Positions 41,393-44,069 of a stretch of DNA of 44,069 nucleotides are shown here, one piece after another. Position numbers and translations under genes: made by a program. Origin of the DNA: Planctomycetota bacterium (lineage in GTDB: Bacteria > Planctomycetota > Phycisphaerae > Sedimentisphaerales > Anaerohalosphaeraceae); the NCBI GenBank assembly GCA_019456225.1, contig VRUI01000040.1, positions 1-44,069 of the forward strand. Direction: 5' to 3'. A model generated the notes under the pieces. The model was not told the DNA's origin. It worked only from the letters and a program-made list of their open reading frames with translations, and searched no databases. Within the stretch, counting starts at the first letter, position 1. The number at the start of each line of letters is the position of its first letter.

Positions 41393-42664
41393 ATGGCAGC
41401 AACAAAAAAACGTACAGTAAAATCAAGTAAAAAAAACAATCAATCCGTATTGCCGGGAAGTATCTATCTCAACAAAAACCGCTACTGGTGGAAGGTCCAG
41501 CTACCGGGAGAACCGTCAATCAAAGCTCGTCCCCTAAGACCCATCGGAGCCAGGTACGCTACCACAGACAATAGTACAGCGATTGAGGTCGCCAGGGCTT
41601 TACTGGAAAAACATCTCTTCGAGACCAGCCAGAATTGTCAGGGTGAGATAGTCAACATAGCAAGTCTTGTACGAGCATACATGGAATATGCCAACGAATA
41701 TTACGTTGATTCTGAGGGTAATCCAACAAGTGAGCCAGTCAGTATCAAATACGCTCTTAAGCCTTTGGTTGAATTATTTGCAAATCTGCTAATTGAAGAG
41801 TTTGGCCCGCTGAGATTAAAAGAGGTCCGTCAAAGGATGATAGAGTCTGGAAGTTGCCGTAAGCTCATTAACAAGCGGATTAGTATTATCAGAAGGATGT
41901 TCAAGTGGGCTGTGTCGGATCAGATCGTTTCGCCAGTGATTCTCCACGGCCTTCAAGCCGTTGTTGGCTTAAAGCGAGGCCGCAGCAAAGCAAAGGAAAG
42001 CAAGAGGGTACTACCAGTTGACGAAAAATACGTTTATATGGTGCTTCCCTTTACTACAAAGGTTCTTGCCGCTATGGTTGAACTTCAACTCCTTACCGGA
42101 ATGAGACCCGGAGAAGTTGTGATACTGAGGCCGTGTGACATCGACCGCAGCGGTGCAATCTGGCATTATTACCCGTATAAGTATAAGACTCAGCACCTGG
42201 AGGACCCTACATTAAGGCGGATAATCTCTATCGGGCCAAAGGGACAGGAGATACTCAGGCCGTTTTTGCTCAGGCAGGAAGATGCCTACTGTTTTACTCC
42301 GGAAGAATCAGAAAGAGACAGGAGGGCAACACAGTTTAAATTGCGCAAAACCCCACTTTCATGCGGCAATAAACCTGGAAGCAACAAAAAGGAAGATCCC
42401 AGCCGTAAACCTGGCATTGCTTATGACTCAACCAGCTACGGCAAAGCGATTCTTTATGCAATCAAGGCTGCGCAAAGGGCAGGGCTGGACATCCCTCATT
42501 GGACGGCATACCAGCTAAGGCATACCACGGCTACCAAGGTCAGGAAAGAATTCGGCTACGAGTCAGCAGGTGCCGCTCTGGGGCATACCAATATGAGTGC
42601 TACTGCTATTTATGCTGAGCGGAATCAGGGGCTGGCGGATGAGGCGGCTTTGAAATTTGGATGA
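41393..42664 (+). CDS. Tyrosine recombinase (phage integrase)
   Basis: A 423-residue site-specific integrase. The N-terminal part (SAM-like DNA-binding region with an unusual basic start, RTVKSSKKNN) is followed by the catalytic domain: Arg I in LTGMRPGEVVIL, the box II RH pair in YQLRHTTATK (Tyr instead of the usual His at the first position), GH in AALGHTN, and nucleophile Y in SATAIYAER. It immediately follows tRNA-Arg on the same strand, so it probably integrates the prophage into that tRNA. I prefer ATG 41393 with AAGGAA upstream; the frame is open back to TTG 41303. It converges with the phage genes on the other strand. Confidence 0.94.
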   Translation: MAATKKRTVKSSKKNNQSVLPGSIYLNKNRYWWKVQLPGEPSIKARPLRPIGARYATTDNSTAIEVARALLEKHLFETSQNCQGEIVNIASLVRAYMEYANEYYVDSEGNPTSEPVSIKYALKPLVELFANLLIEEFGPLRLKEVRQRMIESGSCRKLINKRISIIRRMFKWAVSDQIVSPVILHGLQAVVGLKRGRSKAKESKRVLPVDEKYVYMVLPFTTKVLAAMVELQLLTGMRPGEVVILRPCDIDRSGAIWHYYPYKYKTQHLEDPTLRRIISIGPKGQEILRPFLLRQEDAYCFTPEESERDRRATQFKLRKTPLSCGNKPGSNKKEDPSRKPGIAYDSTSYGKAILYAIKAAQRAGLDIPHWTAYQLRHTTATKVRKEFGYESAGAALGHTNMSATAIYAERNQGLADEAALKFG

Positions 42665-42684
42665 TTGATAATTGTGGCGGTAGG

Positions 42685-42707
42685 GGGCAGGTTATTTCCT
42701 GCCCTTT
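42685..42707. terminator. Hairpin between converging integrase and phage genes
   Basis: GGGCAGG (42685-42691), loop TTATTT, CCTGCCC (42698-42704), then TTT. It overlaps the stop codon of the minus-strand gene and could stop transcription from both sides. Confidence 0.6.
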
Positions 42708-42943
42708 ACCTCCGCCTTGATCTCATCAACACCTTTGATGATATATTCGATCTTCGTCTCCATCCGGACGATTGCTTTATCAGATTCAGTTGTCTGCGAA
42801 GACACATTTTCAACGCGATCTGTAAGCGTATCGATCCCGATAGAGTTTGCATGGATCTTAGCATTCTGATTAGCCCAGGTTATGCCCCACCCGATTAAAA
42901 TACCTGCAAGAGCAAAAAGTGTTAATAAAGATTTCGGTTTCAT
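42692..42943 (-). CDS. Small membrane-anchored phage protein, holin-like
   Basis: An 83-residue protein with one N-terminal membrane helix (LLTLFALAGILIGWGITWA, about 5-23) followed by a coiled-coil-like charged segment (DTLTDRVENVSSQTTESDKAIVRMETKIEYIIKGVDEI). This is the build of small XhlA- or Rz-like phage lysis accessory proteins, but no diagnostic motif is present. It is 11 bases downstream of the adaptor gene in the same minus-strand prophage operon. Confidence 0.75.
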   Translation of the reverse strand: MKPKSLLTLFALAGILIGWGITWANQNAKIHANSIGIDTLTDRVENVSSQTTESDKAIVRMETKIEYIIKGVDEIKAEVKGRK

Positions 42944-42954
42944 TTTCGTCTCAC

Positions 42955-43743
42955 TTAAATGTCTCTATATTCGACAAGGACCGTCTCAATATCCTGTTCC
43001 AGATTATCGATTAGCTTTGTGATCTCTGCCTCGTATGCCTCAGCATGCTTTGAAATCTCGGGAAATGACTTATCAAATTCGTACGTCATGGCTTCAGCAT
43101 CGTCGTCGGTGTTGACCGAACCAGTGAACCCATCATCAACAGTAACTGTCTTATCGTCAGCGGTTCCGTCGGCATCAGTATCCGTCGTAACGTCCTGGTC
43201 CTGGGTGACGTCCTCAAGTATGTCCCGGTTAGTGATCTTCTTGTTGTTCAGCCGGAGCTTTTCAAAGAGCTGACCTCTGTACAATGCCGCCAGCACACCC
43301 TCGAAGATTGCCTCATTAAATTCAGGACCAAGCAGAATATCAGTCCACGTTTCCGGATGGAATCCGGCAAAATCCACATCAACCGCATAAACCGCATCAG
43401 GGACCGGCCACATGTAGATTCTTCCATGCCGACGGGCATAGTACAAAGGCTGGGCGGCAATAGCCGCCGTACCATCAGCGAGTGCCTTCAGGTAGTCGCG
43501 GTAGGTCTTTTTCTCAAGTAGACCAACGCCGGATATCGAACATTCATAAATCCGCTTCAGTCCTTCTGGTTCGTCATACTCGTATTGATCGACAACCGTA
43601 TTGATCGTAGAAACAGACGTATAGAAATCGGCACGGCTTGTAATGTCGTAAAGAACCCCGTCAACTTCGGTATTGATACTCGTAACACCGCTGCCCGTTC
43701 CAATTCTTGCCATGATCACATTTAAAACTTGTGCACCAGTCAT
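42955..43743 (-). CDS. Phage adaptor (head-tail connector-like) protein with Ca-binding loop
   Basis: A 262-residue protein that matches the general pattern of phage adaptor proteins: short N-terminal helix, DQYEYDEPEGLKRIYECSI, PLYYARRHGRIYMWPVPD and then HPETWTDILLGPEFNEAIFEGVLAALYRGQLFEKL. After residue 180 comes an Asp-rich insert with D188-x-D190-x-D192-G193, a dockerin or thrombospondin-3 type calcium loop, followed by the C-terminal helix. AAGGGA precedes ATG 43743. It is in the same operon as the holin-like gene and a partial upstream phage gene. Confidence 0.75.
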   Translation of the reverse strand: MTGAQVLNVIMARIGTGSGVTSINTEVDGVLYDITSRADFYTSVSTINTVVDQYEYDEPEGLKRIYECSISGVGLLEKKTYRDYLKALADGTAAIAAQPLYYARRHGRIYMWPVPDAVYAVDVDFAGFHPETWTDILLGPEFNEAIFEGVLAALYRGQLFEKLRLNNKKITNRDILEDVTQDQDVTTDTDADGTADDKTVTVDDGFTGSVNTDDDAEAMTYEFDKSFPEISKHAEAYEAEITKLIDNLEQDIETVLVEYRDI

Positions 43744-43904
43744 ATCAGTCCCTTCAATTCAACATTCTTCGTTTCGTTTTAGCGCGGAGTTTTTTAAGCT
43801 GGCAAGGCCGAAGGTCTGCGATGAGCACAGGCGTATTGAAATACGTCGCGCATCATCGACATGGCCGCACAACACCGCCAGCGGGGAAAAAGAACCGCTA
43901 AAAC

Positions 43905-44069
43905 CTAGCTCCAGCCAAAGATTCCTGTACCATAGTAACCCTCACCGAAGCCCGGCGGGTCTGTCAAATACTCGACTTCGCCCGTATACCTGTTAAGATA
44001 GCGACCACGAGGAATCCATACCCGATCATACATACCAGCCGCAGCGGGCGACAAAGGAAAAGGTATCGC
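43905..44069 (-). CDS. C-terminal part of a phage protein (runs off the window)
   Basis: The last 54 codons of a minus-strand gene that starts beyond the window. The end reads MYDRVWIPRGRYLNRYTGEVEYL and then a Gly/Tyr-rich tail (FGEGYYGTGIFGWS). Probably a structural gene of the same prophage. The 160-base gap to the adaptor gene holds a CGTATT/AATACG hairpin (about 43831-43844). Confidence 0.7.
   Translation of the reverse strand, partial: AIPFPLSPAAAGMYDRVWIPRGRYLNRYTGEVEYLTDPPGFGEGYYGTGIFGWS

Overview
The window looks like a chromosome segment of a Planctomycetota bacterium, most likely class Phycisphaerae. This is inferred from a large membrane Ser/Thr kinase with a TM2 domain beside an FHA protein and an ECF sigma factor with a C-terminal extension, from dispersed intergenic hairpins, from moderate GC content, and from the mix of cysteine/methionine, flagellar and uronate genes. 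No rRNA or other phylogenetic marker is present, so the placement is tentative.

Left end (344-4023, + strand): a phage packaging cassette (GNAT-like protein, ParB-like protein, small-terminase-like HTH protein, large terminase). It stops at the terminase with no portal or capsid gene, and it is interrupted by the same repeats that fill host intergenic gaps, so it looks old or domesticated. 4153-9246 (- strand): a small unknown gene, a rhodanese, rsmH, and an NtrC/NtrB-type two-component pair. 9705-12056 (+): a PilZ protein, a lipoprotein and a DUF362 protein. 12227-12802 (-): a thioredoxin-fold lipoprotein. 13126-17838 (-): an Rrf2 regulator-cysK-cysE-nadA-metY operon behind a clear sigma70 promoter.

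18123-20486 (+) is a 787-residue fusion of a GT4 glycosyltransferase and an alpha/alpha-toroid domain. 20625-23454 (-) holds a small Cys-rich protein, a UroD-family protein with a 55-residue companion, and a lipoprotein. 23916-26493 (+) is a compact flagellar block: MerR-type regulator, FlgB-like rod protein, FlhG and FliA. Sigma28-like promoters (TAAA-N16-GCCGATAA) lie before fliA and before the small gene at 4443, and a CAAA variant lies before the rhodanese, suggesting a local FliA regulon. 26494-27336 holds decayed reading frames and a tRNA-Val with an unusual C33.

27454-35835 (-) is a signalling block: coiled-coil membrane protein, FHA protein, Ser/Thr kinase, membrane protein, ECF sigma factor. 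It is followed by a zinc-knuckle/CBS protein, an HExxH lipoprotein and uxaC. The right end has a truncated IS1182-type transposase, a tRNA-Arg(CCG), and a prophage entering from the tRNA: integrase on +, then a membrane protein, an adaptor protein and a partial structural gene on -.

Running through all gaps is a mosaic of dispersed repeats: hairpins with compensatory arm changes followed by a TACGG tag, an AT-rich GAATATCCAA module, and a CCCTGCGCTTGCG module that in places is coding. There is also a MITE-like palindrome with an 8-bp target duplication, and a 9-nt tandem repeat found in two distant places. These repeats are the least explained part of the window.
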